Made by a program: the position numbers and the translations under genes
Notes under the pieces: generated by a model
Seen by the model: the letters and a program-made list of their open reading frames with translations, nothing else
Databases searched by the model: none
Told to the model about the DNA's origin: nothing
In this document: piece after piece, positions 51,384-61,066 of the stretch
How positions within the stretch are numbered: the first letter of the stretch is position 1
Layout of the letters: each line of letters begins with the position of its first letter
Source: Verrucomicrobiota bacterium
Lineage (GTDB): Bacteria; Verrucomicrobiota; Verrucomicrobiia; Verrucomicrobiales; DEV007
Assembly (NCBI GenBank): GCA_002862135.1
Contig: PKCI01000038.1
Location: 1-64,000 of the forward strand
Length of the DNA stretch: 64,000 nucleotides
Reading direction: 5' to 3'

Positions 51384-52121
51384 ATGAATTTTCGATTTCG
51401 AATTTTTCTGAGCCTCGGCGTCGCCTTGTCGCTTCATGTTCCCGCCGGTGCTGAAGATGTCCCAGAAGGATTTACGCCTTTGTTTAACGGAAAGGATCTC
51501 TCCGGCTGGTTTGGTCGCAAAACTGAAGATCCAGTGAAGCTCACGGAGATGGCTACCGAGGAACTCAAGGCACACAAAGAATCAACTCTTGAGGATATCC
51601 ACGCTCATTGGACTGTCGTCGACGGAGTGCTTCACAACGACGGCAAAGGCCTTTATTTGACGACAGACAAGAACTATGCCGACTTCGAGCTCCGGCTTGA
51701 GTACAAAACGGTGCCGTTGGCGGATAGCGGGATCTATCTTCGGGGAGTACCCCAGGTCCAGATCTGGGATTCAACGGAGGAAAAGAAATTCAAACTTGGT
51801 GCCAACAAGGGTTCCGGTGGGCTTTGGAACAACAAAGATATGCCGGGAAAGGATCCACTGGTTCTCGCTGACAAGCCGTTTGGAGAGTGGAACCAGATGA
51901 ATATCACCATGGTGGGCGAGTATGTGACGGTCTATCTGAACGGCAAGTTGGTCGTCGATCATGCCAAGATGCGGAACTACTTCAAGCCGAGGGAGCCGAT
52001 CTACGAGTCAGGTCCTATCCAACTGCAAACCCACGGCGGTGAGATTTCGTGGCGGAACATCTACATTCGTGAGTATTCGGAGATGGAAGCGAAGGCTTAT
52101 CTCGCACTGAAGGGCGAGTGA
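51384..52121 (+). CDS. exported DUF1080 protein (3-keto-disaccharide hydrolase-like)
   Basis: 245 residues with a signal peptide ('RIFLSLGVALSLHVPAGA'). 'GFTPLFNGKDLSGWFG' is the DUF1080 start, 'YADFELRLEYKTVPLADSGI' and 'VDHAKMRNYF' the conserved strands. Concanavalin-like fold; related enzymes cleave 3-keto-glycosides. As last gene of the sulfatase operon it may act on the glycan outside the inner membrane. Confidence 0.92.
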   Translation: MNFRFRIFLSLGVALSLHVPAGAEDVPEGFTPLFNGKDLSGWFGRKTEDPVKLTEMATEELKAHKESTLEDIHAHWTVVDGVLHNDGKGLYLTTDKNYADFELRLEYKTVPLADSGIYLRGVPQVQIWDSTEEKKFKLGANKGSGGLWNNKDMPGKDPLVLADKPFGEWNQMNITMVGEYVTVYLNGKLVVDHAKMRNYFKPREPIYESGPIQLQTHGGEISWRNIYIREYSEMEAKAYLALKGE

Positions 52122-52163
52122 GCGGCAAGGATGCAAAGACGTTCCCTCGATCTAGACAGGATT

Positions 52164-53051
52164 TTAATCCACTGGCACGCTGACTTCAGTGCGCTCGTTG
52201 TCCGGGAGCCGTTTAACGCTCACGTGCACCTGCATACCGCTGCGACCGATACCATTGTAAACGCCGGTGACGGGTGCAACATCCCTGTAGTCCCGCCCCC
52301 TCGCTAAAATAATGTATGTCTCATCGGTTACTTTGTTGTTGGTGGGGTCCAGGCCAATCCAGCCGACACCATCGATAAAGACCTCAACCCAGGCATGTGA
52401 GGCTTGCGAGCCGCGCATGCTGTTATCGCGGGTGGCATCAAAAAAGTAGCCACTCACATAGCGGGCAGGGATGCCGATGGCGCGGCAGAAAGAAACCATC
52501 GCGTGAGCGAAATCCTGACAAACACCTTGCTGTTTTTTGATGACTTCGGAAGCGTGGGTCGAAACAGTGGTGGCACCTGACTGGTAGTCGTAGTTCTCAA
52601 AGATGTACTCCATGATGCAATAGCTTGTTTGGAAGACATCTTCGGAGAAGCCTTGGATATCGAGCGCCTCTTTCCAGATCTCCGGTGTTCGTTCGACGTA
52701 GGCGCTGTTCTGAATGTAGGTATAGCACTCTTCCATTGAGCGGCATTTACCGAGGTGGCCGTGATGAAAACCAAAGGGCAGGTTGTCAAAGTTGACCTTG
52801 TTGCGCGTGGTGACGACGGCGCGACTTTCAATCGTGAGACGGCTATGAGGCTCAGATATCTCAAAGTGATTCACCTTGTTACCATTAAGATCGATGTAGT
52901 GGGTTAGCTTTCCTGTCGGAAGGACTGAAATAAAACTCGACTCACAGGTTTGAAAGGTATTGTCCGGTGGACAGAGGCGAACCTCATTCACGCTGTCGAT
53001 GACAGGTGCCGTGTAGACGTATTCAGTTCGGTGGTGTACGCGAAGGCGCAT
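52164..53051 (-). CDS. transglutaminase-like protein of the ATP-grasp/alpha-E operon
   Basis: 295 residues from the ATG at 53051, which has AGGA seven bases upstream and begins the usual 'MRLRVHHRTEYVYTAPV'. The N-terminal bacterial transglutaminase domain is followed by the papain-like core with Cys178 ('GVCQDFAHAM'), His219 ('SQASHAWVEVF') and Asp235 ('WIGLDPTNN'), so the triad is intact. It is third in a three-gene set predicted in the literature to build or cleave peptide bonds on small peptides or amides. Substrate unknown. Confidence 0.92.
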   Translation of the reverse strand: MRLRVHHRTEYVYTAPVIDSVNEVRLCPPDNTFQTCESSFISVLPTGKLTHYIDLNGNKVNHFEISEPHSRLTIESRAVVTTRNKVNFDNLPFGFHHGHLGKCRSMEECYTYIQNSAYVERTPEIWKEALDIQGFSEDVFQTSYCIMEYIFENYDYQSGATTVSTHASEVIKKQQGVCQDFAHAMVSFCRAIGIPARYVSGYFFDATRDNSMRGSQASHAWVEVFIDGVGWIGLDPTNNKVTDETYIILARGRDYRDVAPVTGVYNGIGRSGMQVHVSVKRLPDNERTEVSVPVD

Positions 53052-53079
53052 CTGCATTTCCTGGGGTGAGCCTTTGCAC

Positions 53080-54069
53080 TTATTGCTGTTGTTGCTGCCA
53101 TTGCAACTGCCAGTTTTCCGTTCCTGCAATGTTCTGCACCTCAGAAGGAAGGAGCACGTAAGTCTCAAAAACCCGCTGACCGATTTCGTTAACCTGACTT
53201 TGAAGATCGTCGATGTACTGATGCAACCCGATGCTGAGCACGTTCTCGACGTTGGAGAAGTTCATCTGGGCGAGGACACTTCCAGTGACTCGCTCGGCTT
53301 CGTTGGCGAACGACCCGCCCGGCATGCCGGAAATAGCGTGGAGAAGATTGTCCGTCTGCCTCAGGCAGAACCTGACTGAACGGGGGAATGAGTTTGAGAA
53401 GAGGAGAAAAGCAAAAACATTCTCCAGCGTGACATCGCTTCGAAACTCACTGCGGAAAGCAGCGAGACCTGAGCAGGACCTGAGAACAGAGATGAGCATG
53501 GCCCGGTCGTTTTCGGACTCATAGGTCAGCATGTCGAGGATTCGGCTGGTCTTGTCAGCTCGTTCGAGAAACTTGCCAACCTGGATAAAATGCCAGCCTT
53601 CATCGTGGAGTATGGTGCCTTCAATGAGCCCTTCAAAGAGCAGGCAGAATTTAACAACTTCGCGGTAAAGAGAGCCCGGATGCTGCAGCCAAAGTGTTTC
53701 GGCCTGCTCCGACTTCATAAAAAGATGCGCGCTGTTGAGTTCCAGCCACATTTCCTCTGAAATCTGGTCGCGGACCATGCGTGCGTTTTCGCGGGCGAGC
53801 GCGAAACAACGTCGAATCGAGTCGGGGTTGGAGGACGAAAAGGTGATGAAACGCCCCACATCGAGGTCGTTGCCTTCGATACCCGTGGCCTCTTCGTAGC
53901 TCTCGGTCGAGCAGATCGCATAGAGAGCGGACTGCCAGGTTTCGGCGTTATTGCTGAGACCCGTTTCGAGGACACGGTCGTGAGCGACATCGACGAGGCG
54001 GGTCAGGTTTTCGGCCCGCTCTACGTAACGGCTGAGCCAGTATAAGCTGTTGGCAACTCGGGAAAGCAT
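53080..54069 (-). CDS. alpha-E domain protein
   Basis: 329 residues, almost entirely helical. 'MLSRVANSLYWLSRYVERAE' with 'NLTRLVDV' is the alpha-E hallmark; 'FLERADKTSRILDM' and 'LLFSNSFPRSVRFCL' are further conserved stretches. A Gln-rich tail ('QWQQQQQ') is unusual. Family always travels with a circularly permuted ATP-grasp and a transglutaminase; its own activity is not established. Confidence 0.93.
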   Translation of the reverse strand: MLSRVANSLYWLSRYVERAENLTRLVDVAHDRVLETGLSNNAETWQSALYAICSTESYEEATGIEGNDLDVGRFITFSSSNPDSIRRCFALARENARMVRDQISEEMWLELNSAHLFMKSEQAETLWLQHPGSLYREVVKFCLLFEGLIEGTILHDEGWHFIQVGKFLERADKTSRILDMLTYESENDRAMLISVLRSCSGLAAFRSEFRSDVTLENVFAFLLFSNSFPRSVRFCLRQTDNLLHAISGMPGGSFANEAERVTGSVLAQMNFSNVENVLSIGLHQYIDDLQSQVNEIGQRVFETYVLLPSEVQNIAGTENWQLQWQQQQQ

Positions 54070-54079
54070 GCGGTTTTGA

Positions 54080-55516
54080 TCAGGTTTTCAGGACCCACGT
54101 GTCTTTACTGCCGCCACCCTGGGAGGAATTTACCACTAGGGAACCCTTCTTGAGCGCGACACGGGTGAGTCCACCCGGAATGATTTCGATGTCATCGCCG
54201 TAGAGGATGAAAGGGCGCAAATCGACATGGCGGCCCTCGATCTGGTGCTCATCGCAGATGGTTGGGTGGCGGGAGAGCGATACCACAGGTTGTCCGATGA
54301 AGTTTCTCGGGCACTCCTTGATCTTCTCGGCAAATTCTTCGCGTTCCTTCTTCGTGGAGGTCGGCCCCATCAGCATGCCATAACCGCCTGACTCGTTGGC
54401 GGCCTTGACGACGAGTGATTCAAGATTTCCGAGCATGAACTTCATGTCTTCTTCGCGCCAGGCAAGGTAGGTGGGAACATTTTCAAGGATGGGGTCTTGG
54501 TCGAGATAGTAACGGATCATGTCTGGAACGTAGGCGTAGGTCACCTTATCGTCCGCCACTCCCGTTCCGACGGCATTGGCAAGGGCCACGTTTCCGCGAA
54601 GATAGCAGTCCATGAGTCCCGGGACACCGAGGACAGAGTCCGTTCGGAAAACAGTGGGGTCGAGAAAGTCATCGTCGAGTCGTCGGTAGATCACATCGAC
54701 CTGGACCAGGCCCTTGGTGGTACGCATGTAAACGAATCCGTCGACCGTGATTAGATCGCGGCCTTCCACGATTTCGATCCCCATTTTGTGGGCGAGAAAA
54801 GTGTGTTCGAAGTAGGCGCTGTTGTAAACGCCGGGTGTAAGCAGGACGCAGACGGGCGTCTGGCCCGCGCGGGGGGAAAGGTGTCGAAGCGTTTTTAGCA
54901 GCAGTTCGGGATACTGGTCCACAGGGCGCACGGCGCTGTTCCGGTAAAGAGTCGGGAACGCGCGTTTCATCGCTTCCCGATTTTCCAGTAAGTAAGACAC
55001 GCCTGAGGGGCATCGACCGTTGTCCTCAAGGACGAGATACTTGCCGTCGCCATCTCTAATCAGATCGGAGCCACAGATGTGAACGTAGATGTCCTTAGCC
55101 ACATCCACGCCGACCATTTCGGGGCGATAGTGGACGGCAGTTTTGACGACATCCCCAGGTATGATGCCGTCTTTGATGATCTTCTCTTCGTGGTAGATGT
55201 CATGCAGGAAGAGGTTGAGCGCGAGAATGCGTTGAGTCAGTCCACGCTCCAGTAGCTGCCATTCGGAATCCGGAATAATTCTGGGGATCAGGTCAAAGGG
55301 AAAAATGCGCTCGGTGCCTTCGTCATCCCCATAGACGGTGAAGGTGATGCCTTGCTCAAGAAATCCGTGGTCGACACGGCGCTGTTTTTTTTCGAGCTCA
55401 TCGATCGACAGGGTTTCGAACCGGGTCTTCAGATTCCGATAATGACCGAACACCGAACCTTTAGATTCGGCGAACATTTCATCGAAGAAATCATCCTTCT
55501 GGTAGTGTTGAAACAT
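54080..55516 (-). CDS. circularly permuted ATP-grasp protein
   Basis: 478 residues from the ATG at 55516 ('[15 protein letters not shown]'); the upstream in-frame start is a TTG. '[20 protein letters not shown]', '[20 protein letters not shown]', '[17 protein letters not shown]' and '[18 protein letters not shown]' are conserved DUF404/DUF407 segments; the lysine and acidic residues for ATP-Mg binding lie in the last. These ligases join a carboxylate to an amine at the cost of ATP. First of the three-gene set; 10 bases before the alpha-E gene. Confidence 0.93.
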   Translation of the reverse strand: MFQHYQKDDFFDEMFAESKGSVFGHYRNLKTRFETLSIDELEKKQRRVDHGFLEQGITFTVYGDDEGTERIFPFDLIPRIIPDSEWQLLERGLTQRILALNLFLHDIYHEEKIIKDGIIPGDVVKTAVHYRPEMVGVDVAKDIYVHICGSDLIRDGDGKYLVLEDNGRCPSGVSYLLENREAMKRAFPTLYRNSAVRPVDQYPELLLKTLRHLSPRAGQTPVCVLLTPGVYNSAYFEHTFLAHKMGIEIVEGRDLITVDGFVYMRTTKGLVQVDVIYRRLDDDFLDPTVFRTDSVLGVPGLMDCYLRGNVALANAVGTGVADDKVTYAYVPDMIRYYLDQDPILENVPTYLAWREEDMKFMLGNLESLVVKAANESGGYGMLMGPTSTKKEREEFAEKIKECPRNFIGQPVVSLSRHPTICDEHQIEGRHVDLRPFILYGDDIEIIPGGLTRVALKKGSLVVNSSQGGGSKDTWVLKT

Positions 55517-55703
55517 TTTGAAAAGGGTCAGAGACAACGAGTAGCAGGGGGCGTGCCAACTTCCCGGACAAGCCGTTCAAACAGAGTTGGGTCGGTGAGG
55601 TAACCCTGCTGAATGTGAACAATCCGCCTTGCGACTGCGGCAGTCGTGATCGTGTCGTCCGAGCGTATTGACGCTGCCGTCGAAACTCGGTAAGTGACTG
55701 TGC

Positions 55704-57053
55704 ATGAACCGAATTCTCACTCTGCTCCTTCTGGCCTCGTTGGCTGGCTTTGCCAATGCTGAAGACCGTCCCAATGTCCTTTTTATCGCGATTGACGATC
55801 TCAATCACTGGGTGGGTCATCTAGGACGCAACGCCCAAGCAAAGACGCCGAATATTGACCGCCTTGCCGAGATGGGAGTCGCCTTTACCAATGCCCACAC
55901 CGCGGTCCCGGCTTGCGAGCCTTCACGGTGCGCCCTGATGGGGGGGCGTCGTCCGTGGACGAGTGGCTGTTATTACAACGGCCACAAGTGGAGGGAGCAC
56001 CAGGCGCCCGGTGAAGGCTTGAGCGCTCAGTTTTTAAAGGCCGGATATTACGTGGCCGGTGCCGGTAAGATCTACCACAGCATGGCCACCTACCCGGAAG
56101 AGTGGAGCGAATACATGGATAGTAAGGGCATGCACGGCAACGGCCCCGGAGTCGACAAATATGCCGGCTACCATGTCGAGAAAACGTTTCCTGACCTGAA
56201 AGACGAAGACATCGTCGACTGGCACTCAGCGGATTATTGCATCGAGCGATTGGAGAAAGACAGCGACGAACCGTTTTTTCTCGCCTGCGGCCTCTACAAG
56301 CCCCACCTCGCCTTTGTCGCTCCGCGGAAATATTACGAAAACTTTCCGCTCGAAGAAATCGATTTGCCGCCGCACCGCGAGGATGATCTTGATGACATCC
56401 CCGGGGCAGGTGTGAAAATGGCCGGGCCGGACAAAGATCACGCCAAGTTTCTCAAGAGTGGGCGCTGGAAGGCGGCGATTCAATCCTATCTCGCGACCTG
56501 TGCCTACACCGATATGAACGTGGGTCGCGTTCTCGATGCGCTGGAGAACGGCCCGCATAAGGAGGACACCATCATCGTTTTGTGGACCGATCACGGGTGG
56601 TCACTGGGAGAAAAGCAGCACTGGCGCAAATTTGCTCTCTGGGAAGAAACGACCCGGACACCTCTGATCTGGGTCGTGCCCGGCATGACTGAAGCGGGAA
56701 GCAAGTCCGCTCGCCCGGTAGACTTGATGAGTATCTATCCAACCCTTTGCGAGTTGGCAGGGCTAGAGATCCCTTCGCACGTTGAAGGCACCAGCATCGT
56801 ACCGCTGCTGAAGGATCCCGGGGCGAAATGGAATCTCCCGGCAATCACAACTCATGGTCGTGGAAACCATGCGGTGCGAACAGAAACCCATCGCTACATT
56901 CGCTATGCCGACGGCAGCGAGGAGCTCTATCATAATGCCGAGGATCCCTACGAATGGACCAACCTGGCTTTCAACCCTGAGTATGCTTCGGTGAAGGCGA
57001 AAATGGCGGAATGGTTGCCAAAGGAAGAAGTTCCGCAGAAGAAGGCTAAGTAA
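55704..57053 (+). CDS. exported sulfatase, iduronate-2-sulfatase-like
   Basis: 449 residues; signal peptide 'RILTLLLLASLAGFANA'. Metal start 'LFIAIDDLNHWVGHLG' (Asp31, Asp32), formylglycine motif C-E-P-S-R at 71-75 ('VPACEPSRCALMGGRRPW'), 'GAGKIYHS' and 'WTDHGWSLGEKQHW'. The 'IDDLN' start and 'DHG' with 'LGEKQHW' are the iduronate-2-sulfatase-like branch. It acts on sulfated glycans outside the cytoplasm. It stands alone, divergent from the ATP-grasp operon. Confidence 0.93.
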   Translation: MNRILTLLLLASLAGFANAEDRPNVLFIAIDDLNHWVGHLGRNAQAKTPNIDRLAEMGVAFTNAHTAVPACEPSRCALMGGRRPWTSGCYYNGHKWREHQAPGEGLSAQFLKAGYYVAGAGKIYHSMATYPEEWSEYMDSKGMHGNGPGVDKYAGYHVEKTFPDLKDEDIVDWHSADYCIERLEKDSDEPFFLACGLYKPHLAFVAPRKYYENFPLEEIDLPPHREDDLDDIPGAGVKMAGPDKDHAKFLKSGRWKAAIQSYLATCAYTDMNVGRVLDALENGPHKEDTIIVLWTDHGWSLGEKQHWRKFALWEETTRTPLIWVVPGMTEAGSKSARPVDLMSIYPTLCELAGLEIPSHVEGTSIVPLLKDPGAKWNLPAITTHGRGNHAVRTETHRYIRYADGSEELYHNAEDPYEWTNLAFNPEYASVKAKMAEWLPKEEVPQKKAK

Positions 57054-57124
57054 ATCCGGCCATAATTTAAGCCGTGACCGAGACTAAAACGGTGTCGCCC
57101 GCTTGTTGACCAGCAGCTCAGCAG

Positions 57125-59386
57125 CTATTCGCTGATGATTTTGATGTAGCTCCAGTAGCCGAATTCGTTCTTCCAGTCATTGGCGCTGTTTTCGATACTG
57201 AGTTCGGCGTGCTGACCCGCGTATTTGGTGAGGTCATATTCAAGTTCCAGCCATTCGTCGCTCACGTTGGCGTAGCTGATGATGCGATCATCGAGAACTT
57301 CGTCACCGACGAGAACCCTGAGCTGCCAATCACCATGAGGATGATAGCTGACTCGAATCTTGAGCTTGGTGGTTTTACCCCTTGGAACGTCGAGGTGTTG
57401 AGAGAAAACCGCGGGCGCCTCTTGGTTCAAGGGGTGAGTCTGAAGAACCGTTTCATTTCGAAACTCCTCCTGCAAGCGAGGTTGAAGCTGAGTCATGGTG
57501 GAAACGTTGGAAAGACGAAAACCGGGAGCGATTTTTTGCACGTCCTTGAGCCACGGTTGGATGACACCGCCTCTTTTCGGTCCGGCCGGGGCGACTGATC
57601 CGCTGACAAGGCGGCGGGTGGTGTGAGTCAGGAGTTGAGGGATTTTCCCTGCCATTGCCACCTCCAATGCTTTCTCGGGGTGTTTCGGCACCATCGGTTC
57701 TAGAGCAAACCAGAGCATTCTCGGGATGTTGTTGTCCTCAGCGTCTTCCTCGTGCATGGCTAGGGATGAGAGAATATCCCAGCGTTTCGCGAAAGGAATT
57801 CGCTGAAGGGCGGATGCCAGGTAAAGCCGAACGACGGGGGAAGGATCACTCTCTGCTAGTCCCGCGAACCAGGCTAACGCTTCGTCATGCGGATTGCGAT
57901 CTTCGCAGAGAAACTGAATGGCCCATGCCCGGACGTATTCGTCGTCGTGGGTCAGCAAGCTGGTCAGGTTTGCTTTGTTTTGCCCGCCCGTAACGTGGAG
58001 GGCCCAGAGGGCACGGAGTCGTTTGCCTGAAGTGGTGGCAGAGTCAAGTTGCCGGAGAAGTTCTCCGTAGACGGCGGTCCGATCGAGATCTCCGGAATGA
58101 GCGCGGTATTGCAACTCGGTTCGGGCCTGACGCACATACCAATCGTTTCGGTGGGTCTGTAGCCTTGCGAGTTCGATGTCGGAGAGCGAGGGAATGTCAG
58201 GCCGTTCAATGGGTTTTGCCCCCTTGGGCATGATCTGATAGATTCGCCCGCTATCTGGAAAGTTAATGGCGTTGCCGCAGATATCAGTGTCATGCCAGTC
58301 GAGAATGTAGACGCCACCTTCCGGTCCCGTCAGCACACTGAAACCCACCCAGGCCAGATCATTGGTGGTGACAAAATCGAAACCGTGGCTGCCGATGAAA
58401 CTGGAGCCCTTCCGCGGCATGTAATCTGTCAGAACCTGGTGTTGGTGGATGTTACACATGAAGAGGTGATTGTGATACTCCTCGGGAAACGTGTCGGCGA
58501 GGTAGAAGCGGGCACCCCCGTGCGCTGAGCGGTGAGTGTGATCACGGATCGTGGTGATGTAGTCGTAAACGTAAGGGTTGATGTGAGGTTTGCTTTGTTT
58601 GTGGTAGTATCCTCCCTGGACCACGTGAAAGAGGTGGGGGATAACGCAGCAGGTCGCAAAGCCCTGGCCTTCATCGTTGAAATCGAAACCCCAAGGGTTG
58701 GAGAGGCCTCGCGCAAACACCTCGAATTCGTCCTTGGTCGGATGATAGCGCCAGATGCCGCCATCGATAAATTGCCGTTTGTCTTCCTTGTCACCCGGCT
58801 TGCCGACCATTGAAGTGGTGAAGACACCGTGGCATCCGTAAAGCCAGCCATCGGGTCCCCAAATGAAACTGTTAAGAGTTTCATGGCGATCCTGGATACC
58901 CCAACCGTCGAGTAAAACTTCAGGAGGGCCATCCGGCTTGTCATCGCCGTCGGCATCGGGAATGAAAGCGAGGTAGGGGGGCATGCCGACGTAGACACCA
59001 CCGAAGCCGATTGCGATGCCTGAGCTGAAGGTGAGTTCGTCTGTGAACAGTTTCTTGGTATCGTGGACGCCGTCTCCGTCGGTATCTTCAAAGATTTGGA
59101 TACGAGTTAGCTCCTCGCCTTCCTTATGGCTGCGGCGGTCTACGTAGTTGTAGTTTTCCACCACCCAGATCCGTCCCTTCCCGTCAAAAGTGAAAGCAAT
59201 TGGCTCACCGATATCGGGCTCGGCGGCATAGATGGAGATGTCGAATTCGTCGTCGATTTCCATCTTTGCGACAGCTTCTTCCGGAGTGAGAAAGGGCGCA
59301 TTACTCGTTTTAAGTTCCTTGCCGAAAACGAAGGTCGTAGTCAGCGAAAGGCAGGATAGCAGGAATTTGGCAGAGGTGAGCTTCAT
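57125..59386 (-). CDS. PVC-type membrane-bound dehydrogenase domain protein (beta-propeller plus HEAT)
   Basis: 753 residues; signal peptide 'FLLSCLSLTTTFVFG'. The propeller carries 'GEPIAFTFDGKGRIWVVENY', 'FEDTDGDGVHDTKKLFTD', 'LNSFIWGPDGWLYGCHGVF' and 'DHTHRSAHGGARFYLADTFP', as in the TIGR02604 family of the PVC phyla, followed by HEAT-like helices. It lacks a c-type heme site: the cytochrome half is the separate gene upstream, whose stop overlaps this start (ATGA). The C-terminal 150 residues look like a carbohydrate-binding jelly roll ('WQLRVLVGDEVLDDRIISY'). The pair probably oxidises a sugar or alcohol and passes electrons to the heme. Confidence 0.9.
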   Translation of the reverse strand: MKLTSAKFLLSCLSLTTTFVFGKELKTSNAPFLTPEEAVAKMEIDDEFDISIYAAEPDIGEPIAFTFDGKGRIWVVENYNYVDRRSHKEGEELTRIQIFEDTDGDGVHDTKKLFTDELTFSSGIAIGFGGVYVGMPPYLAFIPDADGDDKPDGPPEVLLDGWGIQDRHETLNSFIWGPDGWLYGCHGVFTTSMVGKPGDKEDKRQFIDGGIWRYHPTKDEFEVFARGLSNPWGFDFNDEGQGFATCCVIPHLFHVVQGGYYHKQSKPHINPYVYDYITTIRDHTHRSAHGGARFYLADTFPEEYHNHLFMCNIHQHQVLTDYMPRKGSSFIGSHGFDFVTTNDLAWVGFSVLTGPEGGVYILDWHDTDICGNAINFPDSGRIYQIMPKGAKPIERPDIPSLSDIELARLQTHRNDWYVRQARTELQYRAHSGDLDRTAVYGELLRQLDSATTSGKRLRALWALHVTGGQNKANLTSLLTHDDEYVRAWAIQFLCEDRNPHDEALAWFAGLAESDPSPVVRLYLASALQRIPFAKRWDILSSLAMHEEDAEDNNIPRMLWFALEPMVPKHPEKALEVAMAGKIPQLLTHTTRRLVSGSVAPAGPKRGGVIQPWLKDVQKIAPGFRLSNVSTMTQLQPRLQEEFRNETVLQTHPLNQEAPAVFSQHLDVPRGKTTKLKIRVSYHPHGDWQLRVLVGDEVLDDRIISYANVSDEWLELEYDLTKYAGQHAELSIENSANDWKNEFGYWSYIKIISE

Positions 59387-60654
59387 GGCTTTGTGGCAAC
59401 GGGTTCACTAGTGCGGAGATATTTAACAAGATCGATGACGTCTTTGTCAGCAAGAGTCAGTAGCAGTCCTTCCGGCATCATCGAGTAGGGGCTGGTTGCG
59501 CGTTCCTTGATATCTGATTTGAGCACGGTATTCTGCAGGCCGACGCTGTTGAGAATGAGCCTCTGGTGATCTTCGTCAGAGACGGTTCCGGCAATTATCT
59601 GGCCGTCGTTCTTGGTGACTGTGACCAGCTGGTATGCTTCCGGAATATCACCACTGGGGTCGAGCATGTTGAGAAGAATATAATTGAGGTCTGCGCGATT
59701 GGATCCCGTGAGGTCAGGACCAATCTTGCCACCCTTGCCGTAGAGGACGTGACAGGCGGAGCAGGTGCGGTCATAGATTGCCTTTCCGGCATGAATGTCT
59801 CCTTTTGAAACGGCTTCGTTGGTGAGCAGCTTTTTGTATTCAGCGATGAGCTGTTTCTTGTCGGAAGACAAGTCGTTCATGTCACCGTAAACGTCGGTGA
59901 ACGGTTGCCCCAGCATCTCGCTTAGTGATCGAGCGGTGTAGGTGGGTATCGCCTTCTTGTCAATTTGTCCTTCCCGGAGCGCGGTAAGAAGTGGTTTGGC
60001 ATATTCCTTTCTGCTGGCAAGGGTCTCGACGATGGCCCGTTGCAGGTTAGGGGCGAGATCCGGATAAGCCGTGAGAAGTTGGTGGGCTCCTTGATCAACC
60101 CGAATGCCAGCATAGGCGCGAATAGCATCAAGCTGCATGGCGGGGTGCTGTAGCAACTGAGGGAGGATGCGGGAAAGCTCCGGATTTTGCTGCGCAACCA
60201 GCGAGCGAAGGGCGGCTCGTCGTTCTGGTCCCGGAGCTGACCTGTTTTGAAGGCGCTCGAGGGCTAATTGAGTGGCAGCCTTGTCTCCGAAAATCTGGCC
60301 GAGCTCTCGGGTCAAAGCGGAAATATCCCGGCTGGGATTTTGTGAAAGCTCCCGGCTGATTTCGGACCAGCCTTCCGGGGCGTCCACATTGCGCTGGCCC
60401 TCAAGTCCGGATTTCATTCCCCGCAGCAGAGAGGCCCGGATTTCGTCGGAGTCGGCTTTAGCCAGTGCCCCTGTTACGAGGTCGAGCGATTGGTTGGCAT
60501 TGAGCGGCTCGAGTTGACCATTGCGCAAGCGTTGGAATAAGGCCGCTGCTTCGTTCCGGTCAGAGGCTGCTTTTGGAAACGATGGCTCCTGCGATTGAAG
60601 GGCTGTCGATATCCCTAAGAAATCGACGATAATGGTGAGGATTAGGAGCTTCAT
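59383..60654 (-). CDS. PVC-type c-type cytochrome domain protein with HEAT repeats
   Basis: 423 residues with a signal peptide. HEAT-like helices fill residues about 30-240, then a monoheme site 'CSACH' at 298-302 ('YDRTCSACHVLYGKGGKIGP') and 'SPYSMMPEGLLLTLADKD', where a Met may be the axial ligand; this is the TIGR02603 heme domain. It is coupled to the dehydrogenase-like gene by ATGA and is probably its electron acceptor. Confidence 0.93.
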   Translation of the reverse strand: MKLLILTIIVDFLGISTALQSQEPSFPKAASDRNEAAALFQRLRNGQLEPLNANQSLDLVTGALAKADSDEIRASLLRGMKSGLEGQRNVDAPEGWSEISRELSQNPSRDISALTRELGQIFGDKAATQLALERLQNRSAPGPERRAALRSLVAQQNPELSRILPQLLQHPAMQLDAIRAYAGIRVDQGAHQLLTAYPDLAPNLQRAIVETLASRKEYAKPLLTALREGQIDKKAIPTYTARSLSEMLGQPFTDVYGDMNDLSSDKKQLIAEYKKLLTNEAVSKGDIHAGKAIYDRTCSACHVLYGKGGKIGPDLTGSNRADLNYILLNMLDPSGDIPEAYQLVTVTKNDGQIIAGTVSDEDHQRLILNSVGLQNTVLKSDIKERATSPYSMMPEGLLLTLADKDVIDLVKYLRTSEPVATKP

Positions 60655-60776
60655 TTCTAAAATTGTTACTGATAGACAGGTTCCCGGTGTGGGTATTGAC
60701 CGTCGCGGTCCCCACTATATAATACTCCGGTTTGCTTTGATTTTGCGCTTCCCGCAGTTGCGCCAGAGACAGACCG

Positions 60777-61037
60777 CTATTTAGGTAGACGCAGCCTGAT
60801 CGGACCCGCGATAGCCAGATCAGAGCCAATGGTTTCGCCATTTTGGCAAATTTCGATCGTGCCTTCACGGTGCAGCTTGATGGCGGTCTCTCGCGTCACA
60901 ATCATGTAGTCCCGCCAGGCTTCAGGAAAAAGCTTTCGAGGCGCTTCGCTGGGGCACATTGACGCTCCTTCCCGGAGCTTGGACAGCAGCTCGAGAATTG
61001 CTACCTCGATCTCTCTCTCGATATTGGCTGGCGGCAT
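60777..61037 (-). CDS. DUF3253 protein
   Basis: 86 residues. 'IEREIEVAILELLSKLREGA', 'MCPSEAPRKLFPEAWRDYMI' and the end 'LAIAGPIRLRL' are the DUF3253 pattern, a small winged-helix-like family without known function. Many relatives accompany cryptochromes or stand alone; nothing here suggests a partner. Confidence 0.88.
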   Translation of the reverse strand: MPPANIEREIEVAILELLSKLREGASMCPSEAPRKLFPEAWRDYMIVTRETAIKLHREGTIEICQNGETIGSDLAIAGPIRLRLPK

Positions 61038-61066
61038 TTGAATACCTTTCTGCTACTCGAGCCTTC

